A DNA stretch of 64,000 nt from Sarcophilus harrisii (lineage: Eukaryota > Chordata > Mammalia > Dasyuromorphia > Dasyuridae), in contig NC_045427.1 of NCBI RefSeq assembly GCF_902635505.1, forward strand, positions 598,937,665 through 599,001,664. Reading direction: 5' to 3'. Both the position numbers and the translations under genes were made by a program. Below, in pieces: positions 54,944 to 64,000 of the stretch (its first letter is position 1; every line of letters begins with the position of its first letter). The notes below the pieces were generated by a model. That model made no database searches. It had not been told where the DNA came from and saw only the letters and a list, made by a program, of their open reading frames with translations.

Positions 54944-55865
54944 CTTTCTTAATTTATGTTTTGAGAATTTATTCAAAACTAGATCATTGAGTTTTAATGT
55001 CTCTCTCTCTTCTAGCCAAAATAAAATGCTTTTGATAACTATTATGTTATATAGAATATAAACAATATGGATAAGTATATAATATAATATGAGGTCTGGA
55101 AGTACAATTTATTCTTCATTCCTTCCTCTTTTCTTCATCATTTATCTTGATTAGCTAGATAATTTTCTATTATTTTATTGATTCTATAAAATATTTATTT
55201 GATAATTTGATTGGTATGGCATTAAGATTATAAAATAATTTTGTTAGCAATATCATTTTTATTATATAGCTATGATCTAGCCAAGAGCATTGAATATTCT
55301 TCCAAATTTTTTAAAAAATTCTTTCAACTATCTAATTGTTCTTTATTTCTTTAAGGTTCAATTTATAATTTAATCTTTATAATGTTTTGGGTGCATTGAT
55401 TTATTGATTCCTCTATATTTTATGCATATTGTTATTTTGAATGAAATTTTTATTTGTTATTGCCTTTAAGTTTTTTATTGTTATAGAGAAATGCTAGTAA
55501 TTTTTGTGGTTTTATGTTGTAAGCTTCAATTTTGCTGGTGTTATGAATTGCCTCACTTAGTGTCTTTGCTGATTCTCTAGGAGTTTCTAAGTAAATCATG
55601 TTGTCACCAGTACAGAGGGATGATTCTAACTCCTCTTTGCTTGTCTGCATGGTTTAATTTTTCTTCTTTTATTGCTACTATTAACAATTTTAGAAATATA
55701 TCATCTATTAATAGGGAGAGTAAACATTTTTCATTGTTTCTGTGATTATTGGAGAAGCTTATAGTATATGCTTTTTGTACATACTAAATGGTTTTTAGGC
55801 CAGATTTTTGATAGATTCCTTTACTGAAATTTATTATAGATCCCTCTACTCCTATACCTTTGTTG
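54944..55865 (-). mobile_element. L1 ORF2, right half of the host element
   Basis: 'gggttctttcttaatttatg' corresponds to 'tagtgagttcttatcccag', which directly follows the text lost at 53936. Further: 'aaaactagatcattgagttt', 'gattggtatggcattaagat', 'aattgcctcacttagtgtct', 'tcatctattaatagggagag', 'tagattcctttactgaaatt', typical of reversed reverse transcriptase and connecting regions. Confidence 0.78.
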
Positions 55866-55889
55866 CTATTAGCATAAATAAGCATTCAC

Positions 55890-56345
55890 ACTCTAGTGAA
55901 GAGATAGAAAATCAGATGGACTAGTCTAGATATACTAATGCCAAACATAAGCTTGCCTAAAAGACTATTTTATGGAGAACTCATAAAGGCAAGCATTTAT
56001 ATGATGGTCAGAAGATGATACAGGATACTCTCAAGATCTTTCTGAAGAACTTTTAAATTGATTGCACAACATAGGAGAAACTGGCACAGGATTATCCAAA
56101 ATTACACGACATCATCAAAGAAGCTATGCTCTACAAGCAAAGTTGAATTGAAGTAGCTCAAAAGAAAGATGAATTTTGGAGAATTCTCTCCAACTGTTCA
56201 CATGACCTATTTGTACCTGAACTACATGTGGTAGGGCATTCTGGGTTTATATTGGTCTGGTCAGTCACTGTCAGATACACTATAACTTGACTCTAATGTT
56301 TTTTTTTTTTCAGAACAAAGGAAAACAACCACCCAAAGGTAGTAG
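55890..56345 (+). mobile_element. RTE-like LINE, ORF C-terminus and 3' end
   Basis: The text 'aatcagatggactagtctag' gives 'RWTSL' (from 'RWAGHVMRM'), then 'PKRLFYGELI', and later 'tgtggtagggcattctgg' and 'attggtctggtcagtcactg' match the C-terminal C2H2-like finger ('CGRAFRARIGLISHSQTH') found in this LINE group. The end reads 'cagaacaaaggaaaacaacc'. Several stops and shifts. The clade name is inferred from the C-terminal pattern. Confidence 0.65.
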
Positions 56346-57250
56346 TGATATTTTTTTTTGACATTTTAATGTTTTATATGTGAGTTATGTTAGTATTCTT
56401 TGTGATATAAATAAATCTATTCTTGATTTGAAACCCTGGAAATTGGAGGTGGGGTGGAACTTGGGATGGGTAGGTGGGTGGGAGAGATGGGAAAGTGGGG
56501 ACTTAGGGAACTGGAGAGTTGTTGATAAATTGGAGTAGCCAAGTGCTAGAGTTTCCTGGCTCTACTTGGGTGAATGAAGTTCCCCTAATTATATTGTGTC
56601 AAGGAAGAGCTTTTGTCACATATGCTACAATTATATATTTCAGAGTTCATCTCTTCTGACCCACTTATACAACATTACCTAGCCTATTAATATCCTTACC
56701 CACACTGATGAAATCATAGGTTCTTAAAATATTGAAGTATAAAATATCTTTCTACTATGATAAGCATTTAAACCAGTATAATTTTAAATTCTCTAAGAGC
56801 CAACATTTACTTCTTTTGGGAAAGCTTATTTTATTGTAAACTACAACTAAGTTATAACTGGAATTGTTTAATGCATTATGACATCTAATCATAATCAATG
56901 ACTTTTCAGCTTTTAGTGTGGTACAGGAAATTCAATGAATTTTTTTCCCATTTTATCAACTAACTTCTACTACTTATTGGACACATTTATCTTTTTTTTT
57001 TTTTAATTCTGGTACCTTGTCATCTATTGCTTTTACAATGTTCTTAATTATACCCTTGTATCCTTAAATAATATCCAAATCAGAACTAGGAGAAACAGAT
57101 TTTCTGTCTTATCTAACTATTGAAAATTATGGGTTACTTTCTTCTTTTTTGGCCTAACATGTGAACCTTGGTTTTTCACAAAATAAACTGGATTGTCTAT
57201 TCTATTATAGTCAAAACAATAGACATTATTCTATCACTTTTGAGTGATAA
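56346..57250. other. unassigned DNA
   Basis: A G-rich patch lies at 56440-56510 ('ggatgggtaggtgggtggga'). No repeat or exon recognised. Confidence 0.5.
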
Positions 57251-57254
57251 TATA

Positions 57255-57450
57255 ATTCATTTAAAGGTCTAATGCCCCAGGGCTTGTTGCAATCAACCCT
57301 GGGTCATCCACATAAAGGAACATCTGAAAGATGTTTCCATTTATAGGGAATTTCATTTTGACTTGGACTCCATGCTACATATCCTCCAAATCAGTAGGGA
57401 ATCATCAAGCATGTATTGCCTGGGGCTATATTTTTCTTAGTTTTAACTAT
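57255..57450 (-). mobile_element. LINE reverse transcriptase fragment, RTE-like
   Basis: Minus-strand reading 57320-57260 gives FLYVDDPGLIATSPGALDL, with the RT catalytic box YVDD at 57303-57314, preceded by 'INGNIFQM', comparable to 'INGKYIxNLRFADD' of RTE LINEs. Only this block is clear. A retroviral-type RT is less likely because of the INGxxI lead-in. Confidence 0.5.
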
Positions 57451-57639
57451 AGATAATATATTAAATTCAGATATTAGTGTTAGATCTTTCAAATAATCAT
57501 ATATTATTTTGTTTTACAAATTGTAGACACTTTATGGAGGAGAACCTGTAAGGTAGAATTTTGCTCTACCAAATCCTATGCTTTGTTATTGGCAACAAGA
57601 AATGAGTATATTGGGATCCTGCATTCTCTACCTCATACA

Positions 57640-57910
57640 TGATCGGTGGCACAGTGGATTGGGCCTGAATTCAAGAATACTTGAGTTCAAACAAAGCCTT
57701 ATATATACATACTATATATACTAGTTGTATGATGCTGGCAAGTCATTTAAGCTTTACTTGGCTTGCTGTCATCATCCAGAAAATGGAGATAATAATAACA
57801 GCTACCTCCAGGATTGTTTTGAGGGCCCAATGGACAAAGCACTTAGCTCCGTGTCTAACACATGATAAGAACTATATAAATGTTATTGCTGCTGTTATAA
57901 ATTTGTTACA
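57640..57910 (+). mobile_element. CORE-SINE, nearly complete
   Basis: 'cggtggcacagtggattggg', 'ttgagttcaaacaaagcctt', 'gatgctggcaagtcatttaa', 'ccagaaaatggagataataa', 'cagctacctccaggattgtt', 'gacaaagcacttagctccgt', 'gaactatataaatgttattg'. Its middle holds a small TATA-rich insertion. Confidence 0.9.
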
Positions 57911-58435
57911 TACTATTAAATATTATTTGTGAAAATGTTTCCTTCAACTTTCCAATAATCACATACCTGAAAGAGTACTTGTGTGAGATCTGTGATGAGT
58001 AGTTTTATGATACCTTTCCCCTTATTTGTCATACATAATCAGATAATAGGGAGAATACCCTCATCTCAGTGTTCCTTTCCATCCTATTTGCTTTGCCTCT
58101 CTGGCAACAGGGTAAGTTCCTTTTGGTGTCACATCAGCTCTTTGTCATGTCATTTGCATGTCCAAAACACCCATCTATGAAACTAGGGATAATGGGGGTT
58201 GCATACCTATACTCCCTTTAATTGACTTCTGTTCTCTTCCCACAAATTCCAACTCTGAGTAGCAGTGTCACTTTTAGGAAACAAATCCTCAGATTTTGTA
58301 CTGACATATTCAAGAAAAAAATCAGACACTTTGATGTAGAGTCCAAATGGAGTGCCTTCCCCTGCTCTTGATAGTGAGAAAAGTCTATTATAAAAATCTT
58401 TTTAAGAAAATGGCTTTTTGAAAAGGCCCACAGTA
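57911..58435. other. unassigned DNA
   Basis: No repeat recognised; the 65-codon frame (57983-58180) has no motif. Confidence 0.5.
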
Positions 58436-58439
58436 TAAT

Positions 58440-58725
58440 AAATAATAATAGTCAACATTTATATAATATATAATATAATAAATTATATATATAATATAAA
58501 TAAAAGATATAAAATATAATATATTACTCTAACACTTGAAAGATGCTTTGCATATTGTCTCATTAGATCCCTATTTAAACCCTTTGAAGTAAATACTATT
58601 ATAATCCCCAGATAAGGGAATGGAGGCTAGATCAGAATACATAACTAATGATTATCTGAGACAAGATTCAAAAGCAATTCTTCTGACTCTAAGACCAGCA
58701 TTCTTCTCACTTTATGAATTAGCTA
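58440..58725 (-). mobile_element. MIR (CORE-SINE) with AT expansion
   Basis: 'taatagtcaacatttatata', AT-rich growth (58465-58525), then 'cacttgaaagatgctttgca', 'tattgtctcattagatccct', 'tataatccccagataaggga', 'gatctgagacaagattcaaa'-like text and 'cttctgactctaagaccagc'. Confidence 0.85.
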
Positions 58726-59085
58726 TTTTAGGTGCCTGATTATGTGTTCTTTTGAGTTGATCATATTCATAGGATCCCCCAAAAGAAAGATCTGGACAGA
58801 GGGTAGGTAGCTATCACAACCAACAGGAATTTGTTAGCACTGCCTCAGTTGAGGTGCCCATGGCAGGGCATATCTCTGTCTATGAAGTCTGTCATGAAGA
58901 GAATGCCCTAGATCTGACACAGGAATACTGAATTCAAGCCTAAGCTTTCAGAAGGTACATTCCACCTACAGTTATCTTTCCATAAAATGTTTTTCTTTTC
59001 TCAATCTTTCCCTTGCAGTGAAATAAGCATCTTTAAAGCTTTCTTGTCAGTCTATTACATCTTCAATCACAACATCTTTACCACA
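58726..59085. other. unassigned DNA
   Basis: No repeat or exon recognised. Confidence 0.5.
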
Positions 59086-59087
59086 CT

Positions 59088-59218
59088 TAGGATCATAGGA
59101 TTATAGAACTACAGCTATAAGAGTCTTAGAATTTAATTCATCCAATTTTCTAATTCTACTGATAGGGAAATTGAGTCTCAGAAAGATTATGTGACTTTCT
59201 CAAAGTAACACAGGTTAT
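59088..59218 (-). mobile_element. THER1/MIR3 SINE
   Basis: 'aggatcataggattatagaa', 'ctacagctataagagtctta', 'atagggaaattgagtctcag', 'aaagattatgtgactttctc', 'aaagtaacacagg'. Confidence 0.85.
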
Positions 59219-59740
59219 ATACCTGTATACAGTATTTCCATGTATTGTGACACTTTTTCTAAAGTTGTTAGTAATTTAGATCACAACTATTTCTTTAAAT
59301 CCCCTAAAAGTTTATTCATTGGAACTTGTCAAACACCATTTTGTAAAAAGATTATGAATATTGTTAGTACCTGTCCAGTAAGGGAGTGAAAATATCATGA
59401 TTTTCAGCATTTGAAAATTGCATACTGGATATGCTGTGAGTATTCAAACTGTTTTCAGGAGATGAGGAGACTTAAATGAGATTTTTAATGTTAATAAGTA
59501 CTGACTGATCTTTTTCATCATCTAGCTAATACATCTACTGTACCTAGAGTATAATACTAATAGGTCAAATAGACAAGTCCCTTAAAATTAATAAACAGGT
59601 TTCCCTTTAAAAAACAAAAAGAAAATGACTTTGTATAATTAAAAAATTGGAATTACTGCTTAATATCAGCATCATTCAGGTCTTGTTGTCCCTATCAGGA
59701 GTCATGTAAAAGATGGATGATTCAATAATTACTTTCTTCC
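59219..59740. other. unassigned DNA
   Basis: No repeat or exon recognised. Confidence 0.5.
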
Positions 59741-60048
59741 TTTAAAATAAATAAATTAAAAAAAATAAAATTTTAGTATTTCACTTTTTCCCAATTACAT
59801 ATGAAAACATTTTTAAACATTTGCTTTTTAAAACTTTGAGTTCCAAATTCTCTTCTCCTTCCCACTACCTTGAGAAGGAAAGCTGATCAATATAAGTTTT
59901 ACAAATGTAGTCATTTCCATATTGATCACCTTGTGAAAGAAAACATACACAAAAGACTCAAGAAAAATTAAATAAAAATAACTATGCTTCAATCTATATT
60001 CAGACACTGCCAATTCTTTCTTTGGGGATTGATAGCATTTTTCATCAT

Positions 60049-60120
60049 AAGTCATTCAGAGTTGTCTTGGATCATTATATTCACAGCAATACAATGATCC
60101 AAGACAACTCTGAACGACTT
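60049..60120. repeat. fold-back inverted repeat, 28-bp arms
   Basis: 60049-60076 and 60093-60120 are reverse complements with one mismatch; the loop is 16 bases. Core: 'tcagagttgtcttggatcat' against 'atgatccaagacaactctga'. The related L1 consensus has the left arm only. Confidence 0.97.
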
Positions 60121-61198
60121 GTGATTGTTAAGTCTTTCAAAGCTGATCATCATACAAAATTGTTCTCACAATATTACTCTTCCATGATCTGATGCAAAGA
60201 GAGCTCATGGAAGTATTTCCAGGTTTTTCAGAGAGTATCCTATCTACCATTTCCCCAATTGATGCATATCCCCTCAATTTCCAAATTGTTTTTGTACATA
60301 TACACCCTTTTCCTTTTTATTTTTTGTCTCTTTTGAAATATAGATCTAGCATCAGTATTGCTAGGCCAAAGGATGTGCATGGCTTTTCTTAAATAGCCCC
60401 TTGGGCATAGTTCCAAATTGTTCTCCAGTATGGTTGAATTAGTTCACAAGTCCACCAACTGGGCATTAATATCTCATTTTCCCCTCATTCCCTACAACAT
60501 TTGTAATTTCCCTTTTCTGTTCTATTTCCCAAAGTAAGAAGTATAAAATAATGTCTCAGAATTGTTTTAATTTGCATTTCTTCTGTCAATAGTGAGTTAA
60601 AGCATTTTTATATAACTATTGATAGCTTTGGTTATTTCATCTGAAAACTCATTTTTTTTGATCATTTATCAACTGGGGTATGACTTCATTTTTTTAATAA
60701 ATTTGACTCAGTTATCTATATGTTAGAAATGAGGCCTTTATCAGACACTTGTTTCAAAAGTTGTCATAGTTATAAATGCTAAATATATTCCCCTTCATCC
60801 TATTTTCCCCATTTATTCTATTCTCTATTTCCTTTTACCTTGTTCCTCAAGTATTTTGTTTACCACTTCCCCTTCCCCAAAACTTCCATTCTTTTATTAT
60901 TATCACTCTTTGTCTTATCTCCTTCCCCTTCTTTCCTGTGGAATAAAATAGATTTCTATATCCAATTGAATATGTATGTTATTTCCTCTTTGATCCATTT
61001 CTGATGAAGGTTCACTCACACTTCCTCCTCTCCCCCATCTTCGCTATCCATTGTAAAAAAAAAATTGCCTTTTTATGTGAAATAATTTATTGTATTCTAC
61101 CTCTTCCTTTTCCTTTCTTCTAGTGTATACTTCTCTTTCCTCTTAATTTTTATTTTTTAAAGGGAGCATCCCTTCATATTCAACTCACATGTGTTCTC

Positions 61199-61201
<3 letters not shown>

Positions 61202-61256
<55 letters not shown>
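61202..61256 (+). repeat. TA microsatellite in the L1 linker
   Basis: About 26 uninterrupted TA units, preceded by 'ctctgtc', where the L1 linker normally carries CTGT/CTAT-type repeats. Confidence 0.96.
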
Positions 61257-61257
<1 letters not shown>

Positions 61258-62073
61258 CTTCTAACTGACCTAATAATAATGAGAGTTTATATGAGTTACA
61301 AATATCATCTTTCTATGAAGGAATGTAAATAATTTAACTTTATTAAGCCCCTTGTGATTTTCCTTTTCTGTTTATTTTTTTATGCTTCTCTTGAATTTTG
61401 TATTTGAAAGTCATTTTTTCTATTCTGCTCTGGTCCTTTCATCAAGAATGGTTTAAAGTTCTTTTTGTAATTGAATTTTAATTTCCCCCTGTAGGATTAT
61501 ACTTAGTTTTGCTGGGTAGGTGATTCTTGCTTATAGTCCTACCTCCTTTACTGTCTGGATTATAATATTCCAAGTCCTCCAATTTTTTAATGTAGAAGCT
61601 ACTAAATCTTGTGTTATCCTGACTGGCTCCAACAGTACTTGAATTGTTTCCTTCTGGCTGCTTGCAATATTTTCTGCTTGATATTGAGATTGAAATTGAG
61701 CTATAATATCCCTGGACTTTTCATTTTGGGATTTCAGTAGGTGATTGGTGAATTCTTTCCATTTCTATTTTATCCTCTGGTTGTAGAATATTAGTATGGT
61801 TTTACTTCATAATTTCTTGAAAGATGATGCCAAGGGTCTTTTTTTGGCTATGACTTTCAGGAAGTCCAATAATTTTTAAATTATCTTTCTTAGATTTATT
61901 TTCTAGGTCAGTTGTTTTTCCAATGTCATTTTTTTTCATTTTGGAGAGTTTTGCTTTATTGTTTCTTGATTTCTCATAATGTCATTAGCTTCTAGTTGCT
62001 CAATTCTAATTTTTAGGGAGTTATTTTCACCAGTGAGCTTTTGTACTCCTCTTCCATTTGGGCAATTCTAACC

Positions 62074-64000
62074 TTTTTTTAAAAATAGTTTTTTATTTGC
62101 AAAACATATGCATGGGTAATTTTTCAACATTGAAACTTGCAAAACCATCTATTCCAATTTTCCCCTCCTTCCCCTCACCTCCTCCCCTAGATGGCAGGTA
62201 GTCCAATACATGTTAAATATGTTAAAGTATATATTAGATACAATATATGCACATATCTTTATACAATTATCTTTTTGCACAAGAAAAAACAGATCTAGAA
62301 AGAAAAAACCTGAGAAGGAAAACAAAAATGCAAGCAAAGAATGAGTGCTATGTGGTGGTCCACATGCAATTCCCATAGTCCTCTCTCTGGGTGTAGATGG
62401 CGCTCTTCATCACTGAACAATTGGAACTGGTTTGAATCATCTCATTGTTGTAGAGAGTCATGTCCCTCAGAATTGATTATCATATAGTCTTGTGTATAAT
62501 GTATATATGCATACATATGTGTATAATGTGTACAATGATCTCTTGGTTCTGCTCATTTCACTCAGCATCAGTTCATGTAAGTCTCTCCAGGCCTTTCTAA
62601 AATCATTCTGCTGGTCATTTTTTATAGAATAATGTTCAGTTTAGCAGGGTAGTTTACTCTTGGCTGCATTTCAAGTTCCTTTGTCTTTTGGAATATCAGA
62701 TTCTAGGCCCTTCAATCCTTTAAGGTGGAAGCTACTAGATCCTGAGTAATCCTTATTGTGACTCCTCAGTATTTGAATTGTTTTTTCCCCCAGCTGCTTG
62801 CAATATTTTTTCCTTGGTCTGATGGTTCTGAAATTTAGTCAAAATATTCCTTGGAGTTTTAATTTTGGGATCTCCTTCAGGATGTGTTCGGTGAATTCTT
62901 TCAATGGCTACTTTACCTTCTGATTCTAGGACATCAGGACAGTTCTCTTTGATGATTTCCTGAAAAATACTATCTAGGCTCTTTTTTTCATAATGGTTTT
63001 CAGGGAGTCCTATAATCTTTAGATTTTCTCTCCTAGATCTATTTTCCAGGTCATTGTTTTCCCAATTAGTTACTTTACATTTTTTCTATTTTTTTGGTTT
63101 TGCTTGACTGATTCTTGATGTTTCATCAAGTCATTCATTTCCATTTGTTCAGTTCTGATTTTTAGTGAATTATTTTCTTCATTTACTTTCTTTTACTTCT
63201 TTTTGTATTTGTCCAATTGAGTTTGTAAATGAGTTGTTTTATTCTATGGAATTGTTTTTCATTTCACAAATTCTGTTTTTTAAGGAGTTATTTTCCTTTT
63301 CTATTTCACAAATTCTATTTTTCATTGAGTGGTTTCTTTTTTCTATTTTGTAAAATCTATTTCTTAACAAGTTCCTTTTCCAAACCCTCTTGCAAAGTTT
63401 TCCTTTCCTTTCCCCATTTTTCTTCAAGCTCTCTTTTAAGATTCTTTTTAATTTCTTCTAGGAGAGCCTTGTGTGGTGGGGACCAAGTTATACTACCTTT
63501 TGGGGCTTCATCTGGAGACAATCTGTTTTTAGTCTCCTCTGGGTTTGAAATATGTTCTTCTCTTTCACCATAGAAACTATCTATGGTTAGATTTCTCTGC
63601 CTTTTTACTCATTTTTTTAAAAAGTCAGGATCTACTTTTAGAGCAAGGGAGGATTTCCAAGGTTCCTCTACAAGTGGCTATGGAGTGACCACAACTACAT
63701 GGGATCATGCTGTTTCACTCCCAGTGCTGTGTGGGCGTGGCTAGGCCCATGAGATTCTGACATTTCTGAGTTTACTCTTTACCTTTTGTCTTTTTGTTGG
63801 ATGTTTTATAACTTTTCTGCTGAGTTACTGGCTTGCGGCATGGGCAAAGTAGCCAACACTGCTGTAAATTCCTCCCTGTAGCGTTTCCTGACTCTGTCCT
63901 GCCCCTGCCCCAGGTCTACATAGGCTGGGCTGGCTTCCATTCTCAGCCTGCTTGGGCCTGGCCACCTCCCATCAAGCCTGACTGAAACAGACTTTTTCTG
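62074..64000 (-). mobile_element. L1 copy lacking ORF2: 3' UTR, ORF1, 5' UTR (runs off the window)
   Basis: 62074-62630 is reversed L1 3' UTR and the last codons of ORF2: 'ttttatttgcaaaacatatg', 'catagtcctctctctgggtg', 'tggttctgctcatttcactc', 'agcatcagttcatgtaagtc', 'ttctgctggtcattttttat'. At about 62640 it passes straight to the ORF1 C-terminus ('agcagggtagtttactcttg'). ORF1 runs to about 63610. Its N-terminal part reads 'PTIDSFYGEREEHISNPEE' and 'SPDEAPKG', a coiled-coil with 'NSLKNRI' repeats follows, and there are few stops. 63620-64000 is a G+C-rich 5' UTR. The element reaches the window edge. Confidence 0.8.

Larger units (their letters stand above)
59745..62073 (-). mobile_element. L1-family element with ORF2 tail joined to an ORF1 linker
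   Basis: Left to right (3' to 5'): reversed 3' UTR ('ccaattacatatgaaaacat'), ORF2 C-terminus ('ttccccaattgatgcatatc', 'caccaactgggcattaatat', 'tcagttatctatatgttaga', 'aatgaggcctttatcagaca') up to about 60770, a pyrimidine-rich linker (60780-61480: 'ttctatatccaattgaatat', 'tttctgatgaaggttcactc', 'cttcatattcaactcacatg'), then ORF1 from its C-terminus ('tttgctgggtaggtgattct', 'cttctggctgcttgcaatat', 'ttctaggtcagttgtttttc'). No RT or EN domain lies between ORF1 and the ORF2 tail. Confidence 0.75.

Noticed and set aside
1-64000. CRISPR arrays, operons, ribosome binding sites, prokaryotic terminators
   Set aside because: The DNA is vertebrate, dominated by LINEs and SINEs; no evenly spaced short repeats with unique spacers were seen.

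Overview
The window is non-coding vertebrate DNA that is dense in transposable elements. I find no intact host protein-coding gene, no rRNA or functional tRNA gene, no CRISPR array and nothing bacterial. Open reading frames on both strands are short and fall almost entirely in LINE relics or microsatellites. The repeat content points to a metatherian (marsupial) mammal: L1 elements with the A-rich, GGGAGGGGG-bearing 3' ends typical of marsupials, tRNA-headed SINEs of the WSINE/MAR1 type, many MIR/THER CORE-SINEs, unusually long L2 and L3 (CR1) pieces, and RTE-like LINE ends. An Australian lineage seems more likely than an American one, but that rests on remembered repeat consensus sequences, not on a search. 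All family names below have the same basis.

Layout. 1-6.4 kb: two head-to-head L3 fragments, an old L1 split by a SINE, a long L2 3' region, a MIR, a minus-strand block that looks faintly coding, and two SINEs. 6.4-9.4 kb: mostly unassigned, apart from a TG microsatellite. 9.4-14.9 kb: a pair of about 240-bp direct repeats flanking a polyadenylated retrocopy-like segment, SINEs, an antisense L1 relative interrupted by a large TTC/TCC microsatellite, and an L2. 15-22 kb: MIR, L2 and SINE copies and a 1.45-kb L1 3' fragment with a 16-bp target-site duplication. 22.05-23.5 kb: a repeat-poor stretch, the best candidate for conserved or regulatory DNA. 23.5-31.8 kb: L2, L1, L3, a CT microsatellite, a hAT-like MITE, and an L1 inserted in a SINE tail. 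32.3-37.7 kb: a large minus-strand L1 broken by two plus-strand L1 3' ends and carrying a near-perfect 204-bp internal duplication. 38-44 kb: L2, L3, an L1 5' end, MIR, a hAT-like MITE, and a young L1 tail inserted in an L2. 44.9-46.9 kb: a half-L1 (HAL1-like) element. 47-52.6 kb: L2, L3, MIR and a nested L1. 52.6-55.9 kb: an antisense L1 hosting a plus-strand piece that is L1 5' UTR plus ORF1 only. 55.9-59.7 kb: RTE-like pieces and SINEs. 59.7-64 kb: two minus-strand L1 relatives lacking most of ORF2; the second runs off the window edge.

The elements form a layered record: L2, L3 and MIR are oldest, HAL1-like and old L1 are intermediate, and the 5'-truncated L1 tails with clean target-site duplications are youngest. 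I found no unknown enzyme or defence system. The most unusual signals are structural: the 204-bp near-identical copy, two fold-back hairpins inside L1 DNA, repeated loss of ORF2 from L1-family copies, and the repeat-poor island.
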